Source: Rhizophagus irregularis (lineage: Eukaryota > Glomeromycota > Glomeromycetes > Glomerales > Glomeraceae). From it: DNA of 64,000 nt. Numbering within the stretch: position 1 is the stretch's first letter; every line of letters starts with the position of its first letter. The position numbers and the translations under genes are program-made. The stretch lies in assembly GCF_026210795.1 (NCBI RefSeq), contig NC_089429.1, positions 2,108,001-2,172,000 of the forward strand, in the 5' to 3' direction. The notes under the pieces were generated by a model that was not told the origin of the DNA, did not search any database, and saw only the letters and a list, made by a program, of their open reading frames with translations. Below, piece by piece: positions 29,780 through 41,847 of this stretch.

Positions 29780-30460
29780 CAGTTCAGTTATTTCTAAAAA
29801 AAGAGAGAACGTTAGAGACATTCCCGAATTAAAAAAAGATGAACAAATAAAACAAAACACCAACTCGTTTTACAATTCAAAATCCTCTGGGCCAAAGTCC
29901 AAGTTGTTCCTAAAAAAAAAAAAAAGGGAATGTTAGTAACATTCCAAAACCAAAAAAAGAAATGAAACTTCACGAAAAAATCAACCCATCCATCACCTTG
30001 CAATGTCAAAGTCCATTTCGAAGTTCAAGACCGTTCCTAGAAAAAAGAAAGAGAGAGGACATTAGTAACATTCCCGAACCAAAAAAAAAGAGAAGAAATC
30101 CACGAAAAAATCAACCCACCCACTCACCTTACAATAATGTCAAAGTCCAGGTCAAAGTTCAAGGCCGTTCCTAAAAAAAGAAAGAGAGAGAGACGTTAAT
30201 AACGTTCCCAACCAAAAAAAACCCACAAAAAAAATACACCCACCCACTCACCTTGTAATGTCAAAATCCAGGTCAAAGTCCAAGACCGTTCCTAAAAAAA
30301 AGAAAGGGAGAGAAGTTGATAACGTTCCTAAACCAGAAAAAGAAATGAAAATCACGAAAAAAAAAACTCACCTTGCAATGTCAAAGTCTAGGTCCAAGGC
30401 CATTCCTAAAAAAAAGAAAGAAAGGGAACGTTAGTAATGTTCCCAAACCAGAAAAACAAA
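29780..30460 (-). repeat. Tandem array of mini-exon/intron-like units (array 2)
   Basis: Five to six units of about 120-140 bp. On the minus strand each has a CT-rich tract ending in TAG, a short block starting GAACGGTCTTGGACTTTGAC and ending in CAAG, then a GTGAGT or GTGATG donor. Blocks at about 30001-30040, 30127-30169, 30251-30290 and 30371-30404 are 40, 43, 40 and 34 nt, all of the form 3n+1. One frame gives VLDFDLDFDIT-like repeats. The intron-like spacer carries the inverted repeat GGGAACGTTA-TAACGTTCC. Layout and spacer motifs (CCTAAAAAAAAGAAAG next to a hairpin with a GTTAGTAAC core) match array 1 although the exon-like blocks differ. Confidence 0.6.
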
Positions 30461-31437
30461 GGAACGCGTTGCCGGCGTTGGTATGGTATTGTAAAATAAA
30501 TGATTACGTAATACTATGAATTAATATTACATGATGTGGTGTTCGAGTTCGTTTTATAATTTTCGATTTGAAATCAATTTTATTAACCTTTATCGAGATA
30601 AAAAATAAAATCCTTTGATAATTATTATTAATCAATTTTACCATTGAAAAAAATTTTTTATGGATTATAACAACTCCCCTGCTCTTACAAGCGAACCGCC
30701 ATAAAATGAGAAATTCTTAGATAATTACTGATTTAATTATTAATTAATAATCAAAAAATTTTAACAAATAATTAATATAATTGTTTTTAATCATAAAAAA
30801 ATTAAACTTTTATAGTTTGCTAAAATTGACTATCATCAAAAAAATAATTTACCTTTAATACTGATTTAAAATCACCATCCAACATTTTTTGCAAAGAAAA
30901 TGTCAGGCGGGTGGTTGTAACTCGTAAGGCAAGTATTGAAATGTAGTTCTTGGCCGATATCCTTTTTAGGATGCCTGATCCCCATGGTAATTTCGGTGTG
31001 TTTTTTCTTTTTTTTTTGTATGATGTAAGATTTTTATATTATAGTTTAAGATAATTAAATAATTTAAAATAAATATTAAAAAGGAAAATCGTTTTTTTAA
31101 AAAGCATATTTTCATTTGAGATTTCCTCATATATATGTACAACAAAAAAATAAATGTTGATCATTACTCAATTAATTTATAAAAAAGATTTTTTTTAGGC
31201 GAAATATTAAGTACAGCCATGCATATTTATTCATGTGTTACAAAATAAAAAAGCTCAATTAACCTTTTATGATAAAAAAAATTTTTTTTTTTATGCAATA
31301 GGAAATATTACGTACAGCCATGCATGTTTGCACATGTGTTTCAAAATAAAAATAAAAAAAAAAGTATATAAATAAATGGACGAGGTAAAAAAATAATTTA
31401 TTGGATATAAATTTATATATTTATAAGCGATTACCAG
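30461..31437. promoter_or_regulatory. Upstream region of the channel gene with a duplicated block
   Basis: A block GAAATATTAAGTACAGCCATGCAT...CATGTGTTACAAAATAAAA near 31200-31250 recurs as GAAATATTACGTACAGCCATGCAT...CATGTGTTTCAAAATAAAA near 31305-31355. These lie 80-240 bp before the start codon at 31438 and each contains the palindrome ATGCAT. Near 30905-30980 is one copy of a dispersed repeat also found in reverse near 45310-45430. Confidence 0.45.
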
Positions 31438-34400
31438 ATGGATGACATTTCAGTAAAAATTAACGATGATGCTAACAAAATCGAAATCGAAGTTGATAAA
31501 ATTGATGTTGATAAAATAGATTTTGATGAAATCGAAGTTGATAAAAATGATGTTCATAAAAATAATGATGAAATATTTACCTTCGATAATAAACTACATA
31601 ATGGTAACCCTATTACTAGGATAGAAATATCAACAAATGAAGACTACCTTATTACTTATAGTAAAGAAGATGGTTCAATTGTCGGTTGGAATGTTGAAGA
31701 TATAGATAAGGTTCAACTTAAATTTGATCAAACTGTTAAAATTAATGAAAGTATCTATAGTTTATGTGTTTCTGATGAGAAATTTATTTTTAATAATAAA
31801 AATGGTACTCATAATGGTAAGTAATATTATGTAATTATAAACTTATGATAATTGATATTTATTTTAATATTTTTTTTAGTACTCGATATGAATAATAAAG
31901 ACAAAAGAATTGCATTAAGTTTTGATGTAGTTAATCCAAACTATTGTACCTTTAATTTAAAAGGTGAATTTATTATATATAATAATAAGTTTTACGAACA
32001 TAGTACATTTGGAAAACATAAAATTATTTGGATTTATTCCACACAAACTAAAAATAACAAATGGGAATGTAAGAGATTTTACAGGATACCTGTAGATTAT
32101 GAATTAATTAGTATATCAAAATATGATAAAGTTTACCTGTTTTCAAATTATTACATTTATGAATGGGATATTAATACTGAGAAAAGTGTAAAAATATTTG
32201 GTAATAATAAGGATAAGAATAAGGTAATGAATACAATAAAATTATTTTCCGACCAATCAAATGTTAAATTACAATTAAATATATTAAATACTATTTATTA
32301 TTTTTTTTTAGTTTAAAACAAAAAATATAGGAATATTCAGTAATGAAAAGTTTATCTTTCTAAAAATCAATTATAAAATCATTGTTTATTCAAATGAATT
32401 GGGAATTCCTATTGCTTCGTTGGATATAAATAATGGTAACATTTTTAAAAAAATTTATTTATACTTTAATTATTAATCATATTAAATCATTAATTTTTTT
32501 ATTTAGATATTCAACTATATAAATTTATGAATCATACTGGTTCATTTCTTTTACCTTCTTTATTCTATTATACACCAGATAAAGAAATCAAATATTGCTG
32601 GAATAGTAAATACAAAAATATGTTTAATCAAACTTTATTTGATGAACCAATTGATAAACAAACAGGGTTTGTATTTGGAATTCAAAATAGGCATGTTTGG
32701 AAATCTAAACTTGATGAAAAGATGTCAAAACTGAACTTACCATCCAAAAATTCTGATGAATTAAATAAAGAAAATAATAAAATTATTGAATGTGATGATG
32801 ATGATAAATACTTAAATGTTCCTTCATTTAATCTATATATGGATGCTGTGTCTACATTATTGCAAAAAATCACAACAAATGGAGAATCAGCTGAATATAA
32901 AATTTTCAATGAATTAACTGAATCAACTGAGCATTTAATTAAATGGAATATACGTATTGGTGATAGTAAAATTAACCTGGAAGTTTTCAAAAAAGGAAAA
33001 TTAATTAACATGAGAATTGAGAATTTTCATTATCCTTATAAAGCTCATATTAATGATAATATCAGCAATTTTCATTATTTAATTGCAAGTTCATTATTTA
33101 ATAACAATGATATTGTTATATTGACAACATTTGGTATTCTTTTTTATACTTTTAATGAAAATAACAATTCTATTTCTTTAAACTATTTTTATTTTATAAA
33201 ATTCAATAATGTTGACTTTTTAATTTATAATATTAGAGGAAAATATATGGAAATGCTTCAACATTTCAAAAGAATACTTTCAAAATCTACCTTATCATTA
33301 CCAAATAATGATAGTTTTAGATTAAATGGATGGGTTTCACATGTAATGAATAATAAGTCAATTCTTTTGAAATATGGAATCAATTTATTAACATTTGCAA
33401 TTAAAGAACATAAGTTAGAATTAATTGATAATATTTATAAAAAATGTATGACTTATTTTAAAGATGATTTAATGAACAATAAGTCATTTTTAAGCATTAT
33501 CATTTCTGCAATGCCATTACTAAATGAATATTATCCAGAATATATTCTAAAATATTCATTAGAAACGAATATGATCATAGACTCTTCTTTTTATAGTATA
33601 AAGCATCAAAATAGAAATTTACATCTTTATTCTTTTTCTCAAGCTCCTCAAATAGCTAATTTATCTCAATCTCTTTTATGGTCAAAATACCATCATAAAT
33701 TTTATTGGACAATTTATGGTAGTGAACTATTATTGATGAAATTTATAACATTAATTATATACTTTATTCAAGTTTTAATAATACTTTTAACTTTACCCCT
33801 TTATTTGGCTACATTTTATATTTTATCAGAATACAATTTTATTAATAATGTTTACACTTCAGATGCATTTTCTCATGTTTATTTCTTTGCTGAACAAATT
33901 ATTTTTTATATTTTTAAAAAAAACATGACAACAACACCAATAATTACTTTTATTATTCCTTATATTAATTTTGTTAATTATTCAAAAGATTATAATTGGT
34001 TTTTAGAATTAATTAGACCTCAACCTAGTCCATTTACTCAAACAATAAATAGAAATATCTATAAAACATGGAATGGAGAAGCACTAGTTAATTTTAAATG
34101 GAATGCTTATGGAAAATATTATTATGCAATGATTTGGATTTTATTTATGGTTTTACTTGGATGCTTTACTGCTGCTGCAACAATTTCTCAGCAATATATC
34201 AGTGAAGAAGTTAGACAACAACTTTTTATTGTTTCAATTATACTTGGATTTATTCATCTGATTTTTGAAATTCGTCAATTTTTTTATAATATTATTAAGT
34301 GGTTCTATAATTTTTGGAATATCTTTGGTAAATATAAATGTTTAATTTAATTATTTTTATAATATTTTAAGAGAATGAAATTAATTAATATTTTAATAAT

Positions 34401-35652
34401 ATTTCAGATATAATTGCTTATGTACTTTCAATTTACACTTCTATTTATTGGCTTCAAACAAATGATAAGAACAATAATTATCTAATTCAATTGCTTTCTT
34501 TTTCATGCTTATTTTTGGATATAAAGTTTTTGTTATTTTTTAGAGCATTTGATTATTTTGGTGTATATTTTGCAATTATTATTAGTGTTGGTAAAAAGAT
34601 TTTTTCTTTTTTAGTAGTCTTATTCATTATTATAATAAGTTTTGCACACGCATTTTATATTTTATTATTACCAAGATCAGAATTTTCACTTGAACATAAT
34701 ACAAATAATGACGATCCAAATAATCCTTGGAATTTAGCTTCTAGTTATAGTGATGGAAATATAAACTTTAAACCATTGATGATACAAATTCCTGATAAAA
34801 ATACAAACATGTTTATAGATATCAGAACTTCTCTTTTCGCTATATATTTATTTTTAATAGGTATATTTAAATTTTTATAATTATATAAATATACATAAAT
34901 GTTTTTCTAATAATTTTAAGCAATTCTTTTATCAATAGGTGATTCAAGTGCATTATCCAATTGGCAATATGCAGATAATCCATCAATGGCAATATTGATT
35001 GTTTTATTTTCCCTCTTAATTGTTGTATATCTTATGAATTTGTTAATTGGGTTACTCAATAATGCAATTGAAGAAGATAATAATAGAGTATCATACTTGT
35101 TACAGAAGGCAGAGGTAAATAATACTAATATTAATCATTCCATCTCAGTAAATATACTAATATATCTCAATTTTTATTTTTTAGATTTTGGCAGAGATTG
35201 AGTTATTTTACCTATTACCACATCAGAGACGTTGGAATACATGGTTTCCTGAAGTAATGTATGTAATTTTACTTTTTTTTTAAAAAAAATCTAATGTTGT
35301 GATTTTATTAATTATTTAAATTTATTTTTCAAGACATTATTATGCTGATGCTGATAAGGCTCGAATGGAAATTAAAAGATTGATTGAAAAGAATGAATGG
35401 GATACTAAGGAATTCACAGATTTGCGAAAAAATTTATTAAAAGTGCTTGAAATTAAACATAAACATATTGACAATGAGGTAATATTGAAGAAATTAGAAA
35501 AATTAGAAGATTTAGAAAAAACTTATGATAAGAGATTCGAAAAGTTAGAGAAGTTAGAAAAATTAGAGAAATTAGAAAAATTAGAGAAGTTAGAAAAATT
35601 AGAGAAATTAGAAAAATTAGAGAAATTATTGGAAGAAATACATGCAAAATAG
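31438..35652 (+). CDS. TRP-like ion channel protein with N-terminal propeller-like region (8 exons, 1229 aa)
   Basis: Exons 31438-31816, 31880-32223, 32312-32435, 32507-34327, 34408-34860, 34939-35114, 35185-35258 and 35334-35652 all have GT-AG borders and sum to 3690 nt, an exact number of codons. Residues 1-60 are acidic (IEVDKIDVDKIDFDEI). Residues about 60-330 have WD-like blades (ITRIEISTNEDYLITYSKED, SIVGWNVED). Membrane helices start near residue 690 (LLLMKFITLIIYFIQVLIIL), followed by YYYAMIWILFMVLLGC, LFIVSIILGFIHLIF, IIAYVLSIYTSIYW and KIFSFLVVLFIIIISFAHAF. A pore-side segment (DSSALSNWQYADNP) precedes a last helix LIVVYLMNLLIGLLNNAIEE, the N-L-[LI]-I-G-L-x-N pattern of TRP-type channels. 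The tail has IELFYLLPHQRRW and then a KLE tripeptide repeat. It is probably a cation channel in a cell or organelle membrane; ion and trigger are unknown. Confidence 0.85.
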
Positions 35653-37303
35653 TTCAAATATTACGTCTAGTTTTATCATTGGAATTATTGATAATGTATT
35701 AAATAGTTTGTAAGGGTCGTGACATAATATCGCTCTAATAGTAGCGTCTACCCCAGTACCCCATCCAGGTAAGATATTTGGTCACGTGCACAATGATCAC
35801 TTTCCTTTTTAGGCGTTATTAATTTAAATAGTTTAATATTTAAATAGTAAACTTTTTTCTCTAGTCTTTTTTTTATTTTTTCTTTTTTAACCTTTCCATT
35901 ATTACATTTTTTTATATTTTTAAAATGTACCATAAATTTATAATGTTCAATTATAAAAAATTTTTTATATTATTATTTTGATTTAAAACTGGTTTTTTTG
36001 ATCATCAATATGCACGTACGACAAGAAATACAACGATTATAAATGTGCTGCAGCATGCTGGCCCTCACTCAGATTGCTCACAATAATTATAAACATGCTG
36101 TGGAGTTTTTATGTCACGTTTAACTTATATTTCTACAAAAAATTTATTCATACAAAAAAACGCGTTAAGTCGTTAACCTTTTATACCAAATATTAATAAA
36201 TGAGCCACCAAATATTTTTATTTAGTCCTAAATTTAATAAGAAACCAATCTATAGTTCACAACAAATAAATATCAGGAATTTTCTAATGCTTATATATAT
36301 AGTATTATGGTTAAGACTGGAAATGACACCCTGAACCATAAAAAAAAAAGCATTAGAAGAATCCTGAACACACAATTTAGCTTATATAATATATAAACAA
36401 TGAGACTAAAGAATCCTGCGCCTATAGAGCCTAGAGAATCATGGACATGATCATGTAAGTCCAGATGTTTGAAAACATCAGGAAATTTTTTTGGGGATAA
36501 ATATCGATAATTATCACTTTATCGATAATTATCACATTTTATTGTACTAAATGAATCAATAATTAACGTATTATGATCATCATCGATAAACAACTGGAAA
36601 AATATAACAATATTTACATTAATGATATGTATTGATAATTATCTGAAAGATATTTTATGGTATTAAGTGTTAAAAATTTTATCGATGAATTTCTATAAGA
36701 TATTTAACATTAATGATATTTATTGACAATAATCTTAAAAATAAATAATGATATTAAATGCATGTTTAATTTTATCAATAAATTTCTGTAGTGATAAATT
36801 ATTAATCCTGCATAGATTTGCGTTATGTAACATGATATTATAATTAATTAAAATTTATTTTATTTTTATTTTTACTTTAGAAAGGTAGATACATTTGTGA
36901 GATACGAAGATACATTGAAATTTTACAAAAATCATATGCACTATTGATCTAAAACTAAATGTACAAAATCCAACCGGCGGACCCACCCTTCGTTAGAACG
37001 AACTGACTAATGGAAAACTAGTCGCCATAGCAGTGAACGAACAAAGGGAATTAGAAACAAAAGTAAAAATAGGGGGAGCACGAAGAGAAGAGAAATTAAA
37101 CGCACTAGTAACCAAATCCGAACTAAAAGAAAAATCTAAAAAGTGAAACCAAGGTAAAATTATGCAAAAAATTAGATGATGTAAAATAAATCCACATGAC
37201 TTTATTGTCACGTGCATGTCGATCGTCATCATACGGACATGATATTACGAACAGCGCGGAGAGAACGGGTATTTATAATCATTGAAGAATCAGATTTATT
37301 ATG
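35653..37303. other. Intergenic region
   Basis: No convincing gene. At about 36500-36800 an AT-rich block containing TTAACATTAATGATATTTATTGA and ATTTTATCRATRAATTTCT is present twice in diverged form about 115 bp apart. The minus-strand ORFs at 35748-35933 and 36993-37232 have no recognisable feature. Confidence 0.45.
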
Positions 37304-39560
37304 TCATCGGTAAGAGGTGAAACTTTTTCGCGTAATATTATTATGAACTTTCCATTCTTTAAAATATAAACATCTAAGTTTCCAAATAGTAGTATATATA
37401 TCAACATGTAAGTCATGGACAAAATTCAATAATAGTCTTTTAATCTTCTTCTTCGATTTAATGGTCGCTTGAAAGGATACCAATAATTTTTGAGGGATGT
37501 AGTTGAGTAAAAATGTTAACAAAATTTGATGATGCGTAACATTGGTTTGTTGGTCACGTGTCCATGAAAAAAGTTGGCAGAAACGAATAGAATCTTGCCA
37601 TATACAAGGTGGTGAATCAGCATGTTCTGTAAGGATTGCGTGTAATTTTATAGCATGATTGTCAAAGATTGGTTTCAATAAACTTAACGTTTTGCTACAT
37701 TGCCATATATAATTATTAGATTCTGTCTCCTCATTACATAGGAAACATGTCGTTAGACCATTCATAATATCCAGAAATTTTCTGTTCATAATGTCTAATG
37801 TAGGAAGTTGTTGGGTAGACGCCTTCAGTTTCCAACTAGTAAATTTGGTATGTTGTTTGGATGTAGGGTGATCAAAAGAATCATATGTCATCCAGAATTT
37901 AGTAATTCCCAATTAATTAAATTGTCTAACGTGAAATCTTTGATGAGTTGTAAAGAGTTATGCGACAAATGAATTTTGAATTGTCTATATTGTAATGGTT
38001 TTGATAAAGTTTGACAAATATTTCTATTGATAGCAAACTCATTATTAAAAATTAAAGTTCCATTTTGTAATGATAGGTTAATGTCACAAATCAAATCACA
38101 ATATTCTCCCTGTTTTGCTAGTGTATCTGCCTGGTCATTAAATAAATCATTAGAATGAGCTTTCACTTTTTTCAAAAGGACCTTCAATTTGAGGGAAAAT
38201 ATAATTTGTTTAATTGCTTGCCAAATGTGACGATTGTTGATTTTTGTAGACGTCAGTCTGAAAGTGAATTATTAAAAATAGAATGGAATGTGTCTATAGT
38301 ACTTTGAGAATCTGTGAAAATTGTCACAGAACTTTAGAACGGACAAATAAGAAGGATATTAAAGATAGCAAAGGCTTCTGCCTTCGTAGTAGGGATCGGA
38401 AAAGATTTGATTAAAATCGAAACTATCGAAAATCGATAAGAATCGATTTTAAATCGAATCTCGAATAAAAATCGAATCTACTTATTGTGGCGCAGTTTCG
38501 TTAATTTGACCGTAAATTATTATTTGTTCATAATAGTTAATTTTGGCCAAATTCATAATTCCGCCCGCGAATCACGTGACGGAACACAAACTTCCTAAAA
38601 AGGAAATTTTATCTCCCAATAAAATTCAAGTTGCTATCGCACAAGGTTGTACAAATTTCCGAAAAAGGAAATTTGTTCGTCGATCACTGTATTTTGTAAT
38701 CACGTGATATGTGTTTAAACACACCTATTAAAAAAAAATCGGTATTTGCGAAACGATTAATCGCGATTAATCGATTTTAGAATCGATTCTAATAATGGGA
38801 ATCGATTCTAATCCCTACTTCGTAGAACTGGCCCACCTATCCAATCTTCCAAAGAACATCATTAATAATTTGTTGGGAGATGTGAGAAGCCAACCAAAAC
38901 CCATATTAGGAGGTAAAGGAGGATCTGGTCTATATAATGAACCATCGGAATAAATTCTAAAGTATATTCTAAATGTAGTTTAATAGCCATTCCTATAAAT
39001 TTGTTGTGAAGGTGTGTTGGTAATAACAAAGATTGTATGAGCGTTACATTACGCACGCATAACGATAAGATATCAGAAAAATTTACAATTTCGGATAATG
39101 TAATATTGCTGACTGCACGTCTTGTTAACTGATTAGAACGTAACAAATGGTCATTATATGCTAACGTACGATTAGTGATATGAGGTTTATTAAGAGCCCA
39201 CGATAATTGATTTCTAGAGCTAAGAGTTTCTGCTTTGAAGCCAATATATTCATCGAATGAGCAAGTGGATTACTGATTATACACTTCGGTCTTAAATCTC
39301 CCCCCATGTAAAAGGTCATATGTAAATTGCAACCTTGACATGGCTTGAGGTAATGGATACGGGATTTGGGTGTAGAATCTGGTGGTGATGGTAATGATAA
39401 ATCAACAACATAATGTTCTGCGTAGCCCAACGCTATGGAGTATGAATAATTTGTCACTGTCAATAATTTTCCATATACAATATCATTGGAAATCGAGCAC
39501 CAATAAGCAAATCCATGTGTTATGCAATTAAAATTTGTCTAGGATTAAGACCAAGGTTTA
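37304..39560 (-). pseudogene. Non-LTR (LINE) retrotransposon relic, RNase H end
   Basis: Read on the minus strand from about 39560. A stretch at 39463-39161 contains SLPSPPDSTPKSRIHYLKPC with QGC following, then scattered pieces (39146-38862). The RNase H domain follows: WASSTK at the hAT insertion, AEAFAIFNILLICP beyond it, IFTDSQSTIDTFHSIF (active-site Asp) and KVKAHSNDLFNDQADTLAKQ (last Asp motif). The tail at 37912-37304 has a CFLCNEETESNNYIWQC knuckle of the kind found at the end of fungal LINE ORF2. In-frame stops and at least two frame changes show it is dead. No RT core is visible in the window, so it is 5'-truncated or diverged. The 428-bp MITE at 38390-38817 splits the RNase H region. 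Confidence 0.65.
38390..38817. mobile_element. hAT MITE (428 bp) with 8-bp target duplication
   Basis: The element starts TAGGGATCGGAAAAG and ends CTAATCCCTA. The perfect target duplication is CTTCGTAG (38382-38389 and 38818-38825). Both subterminal regions match the ends of the larger element at 13609-28097, in inverted orientation, including TTGTGGCGCAGT and TTAATCGCGATTAATCG. No ORF. Its removal together with one CTTCGTAG copy joins RNase H codons in frame. Confidence 0.92.
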
Positions 39561-40358
39561 ACATTAAAGTACCTCAACTAATTGTGAATTTAATTAAGAG
39601 ATGTTTGGATCGTGCTATAATGATAAACAAATGACAAGATATAATAATTCAAAGCGTTTATACTCGGTAAACAAACCAAATAATTTTCTATATAACTTTA
39701 TTTTATAAAATAATCCAAATTCACGCTAATTTCTGTCAGTCGAACAGCTAAGGGTTGAAATGTTGTGAATGTCTAAAATTTTTTAATAGAATTCAGGGAG
39801 AATGGTATCAACGGTAGAGCGAATGTAAAATCACGTAAACTTATTAAGAATAAATTCTGTGTATTAAAGTTTTAATTGAATAAATAAAATTTCCTAATTT
39901 CTTTTTAATAAATTATTTAATTATTTCCAAGAATAAAGGAATTATTATAAAAATTCTTTCCAGTTGATTAAAAAGCTATTTTATCGAAGCATTTTATAAG
40001 ATCCAATTCATAATCTTCTTCCGATAAGATTCTACTTCATTCCATAATTCATTGGTCTTGACTATTCATCCTTTTATATTATTTCATATTACAAAGGATT
40101 TCAGTTACAGATATAAATAAGTATAGTACTATAGTAGGGTTATATTGGAGCAGACCTAATGATCAATTTTTTTATGATACGGTATTTTTAATAAAATCAG
40201 TTACATACTTATGATCCTACAAAATCCATTTCATATATAGCTCTTTTTTTTTATAGTAAAACGCATTTCTTTATTAATTATAATTATAGTACAGTAGAAA
40301 TACCTAACATTTTATAACTAGCCATACTATCAATACTAATACTATACTATAATAAAAT
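39561..40358. other. Intergenic region
   Basis: No gene, RNA or repeat that I can support. Confidence 0.45.
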
Positions 40359-40988
40359 TTATAAAAAAAAAGAAATGAAATACAATAAACTATCTAATCT
40401 ATTTAGTTTTCTTTTTGCTATCCTTTTTTTTGTCTTTTTTCTGCACCATATTCCATTCATATTCTCACTTGCTAAAATGTGTTTCTTCCCTTCTTTTATG
40501 CCGTCCGTAAATTTAACTTCTTTTTTAGGCAGCGGGTTAAGTAACCTAGCGGAACAAGACGCATTAATTTGGTTATAGTTATTTAATTCCTCATTCGAAA
40601 TCCTTTTTTGAGCCAGCAAACTCCAAACTAGTAGTCGCTTCATTACTGTTTTATACCAAGTGACCGCCATTTTTTGTTTTTCATAAAAACTTTCATCGAA
40701 CAAATTTTTAGTCATTTCACATTCCTCTTTCTTGTCCGCATGTAAAGATGGAAAAAATCTGGCCACACCACAGATCCTGTCGGTCATAACATAATCCGTT
40801 ACTCTCACTTCCGGTTTATAGTCCCGCCAATTCCTAATGATTTCAACAACTCCCTCCGGTTGAGTATATTCTTTAATCGATTGTGAACTTATCGGACAAG
40901 GTGCCTCGTCTAATGTTCCCGAACGGAATTTATTGATCGTTTCCACTACCGTCTCAACAGGAGGGAGTGTATTTAGTGGTGTGTCCAT
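40359..40988 (-). CDS. Uncharacterised protein (209 aa)
   Basis: Open from ATG 40988. Codon use is more GC-rich and less repetitive than the surrounding DNA, and the composition is that of a normal soluble protein: MDTPLNTLPPVETVVETINK, then VEIIRNWRDYKPEVRVTDYV, VARFFPSLHADKKEECE and SFYEKQKMAVTWYKTVMKRL. The C-terminal 45 residues are lysine-rich and then hydrophobic, and may be the result of running into AT-rich sequence. I do not recognise a domain. It could be part of a longer gene or a transposon accessory ORF. The small coiled-coil ORF at 41581-41847 on the same strand might belong with it. Confidence 0.45.
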   Translation of the reverse strand: MDTPLNTLPPVETVVETINKFRSGTLDEAPCPISSQSIKEYTQPEGVVEIIRNWRDYKPEVRVTDYVMTDRICGVARFFPSLHADKKEECEMTKNLFDESFYEKQKMAVTWYKTVMKRLLVWSLLAQKRISNEELNNYNQINASCSARLLNPLPKKEVKFTDGIKEGKKHILASENMNGIWCRKKTKKRIAKRKLNRLDSLLYFISFFL

Positions 40989-41580
40989 TTTACTTCAGCC
41001 ATTAATTCGTTCATAAGATCGTCCGTGTTAATGTGAAGGTTAGGTCTTTGTGGTAAGGAGTTAGTACGCTTCGCGTTCCAATTAACGAACCGTTACGTTG
41101 AACTCGATGCCGACTATAAATGATTCAAGCCTTTTCTTTATCTTCTACTTATATTGATTTATTGATCGCTTTCTGTCTTTGCTTCTCATCTTTAAAGTTC
41201 GCCAAAAATATCAATTATTTTCCAAAACGTACAGTTTTTCCATATTCAAAAACTATAATCACCTTTACCCACGTCTTGAATGAAGCCGCATGAAGCACCT
41301 TATAGGATTTCCATCCGCAACGCTCTTTGATATCCTTGACTTTGAGCATCCAATAAACCATCTAATATGAAAATACTTTCTATTTTTTTGTTCAGGCCAA
41401 TCGTTAATGGAAAACTCCATTTTTGTCAATTCCAGCTCTGACTGTTTGGTGTTTCCGTTATTTTTAATGCTAATTTAAGTTGGAAATCAAAACTTTTTAT
41501 CGCCGAAATTACTTCATTCTCCATACTGAGCTGGAATATCGTAGAAAATTATGTCACGTGATACCACAGATAACTTTGCT

Positions 41581-41847
41581 TCATTTTCGATCATGTGGTC
41601 GGGTTTTTACTTTTACTTTTTGATTGGTCATTTTTCTGACAATCCCAAACGATGATAATTTTTTCCTTTCTTGTCCTAGTTTCTGTTTCACCGTATTCAG
41701 TTCTTTGTTTGAAGAATCTAATTCTTTTTTACGATTTTTAATTCGTTCTTCGACTTCAGTTGCCGTTTTTGTAATGTGTATGTTTTTTTGCTGCGCCTCC
41801 CGCAGCCAGCATCGAAATTTTTCGTTATCGGACCAAATTCTTTTCAT
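41581..41847 (-). CDS. Small charged coiled-coil ORF (88 aa)
   Basis: MKRIWSDNEKFRCWLREAQQ is followed by a helix with heptad-like spacing (TEVEERIKNRKKELDSSNKE, then LNTVKQKLGQERKKL) and a basic end. The base composition is richer in GC than the flanks. No family recognised. It may be an exon of a gene that includes 40359-40988, or a lone fragment. Confidence 0.3.
   Translation of the reverse strand: MKRIWSDNEKFRCWLREAQQKNIHITKTATEVEERIKNRKKELDSSNKELNTVKQKLGQERKKLSSFGIVRKMTNQKVKVKTRPHDRK

Noticed and set aside
39800-39840. tRNA-like string GGTAGAGCGAATG
   Set aside because: No acceptor stem, anticodon arm or B box could be fitted around it.
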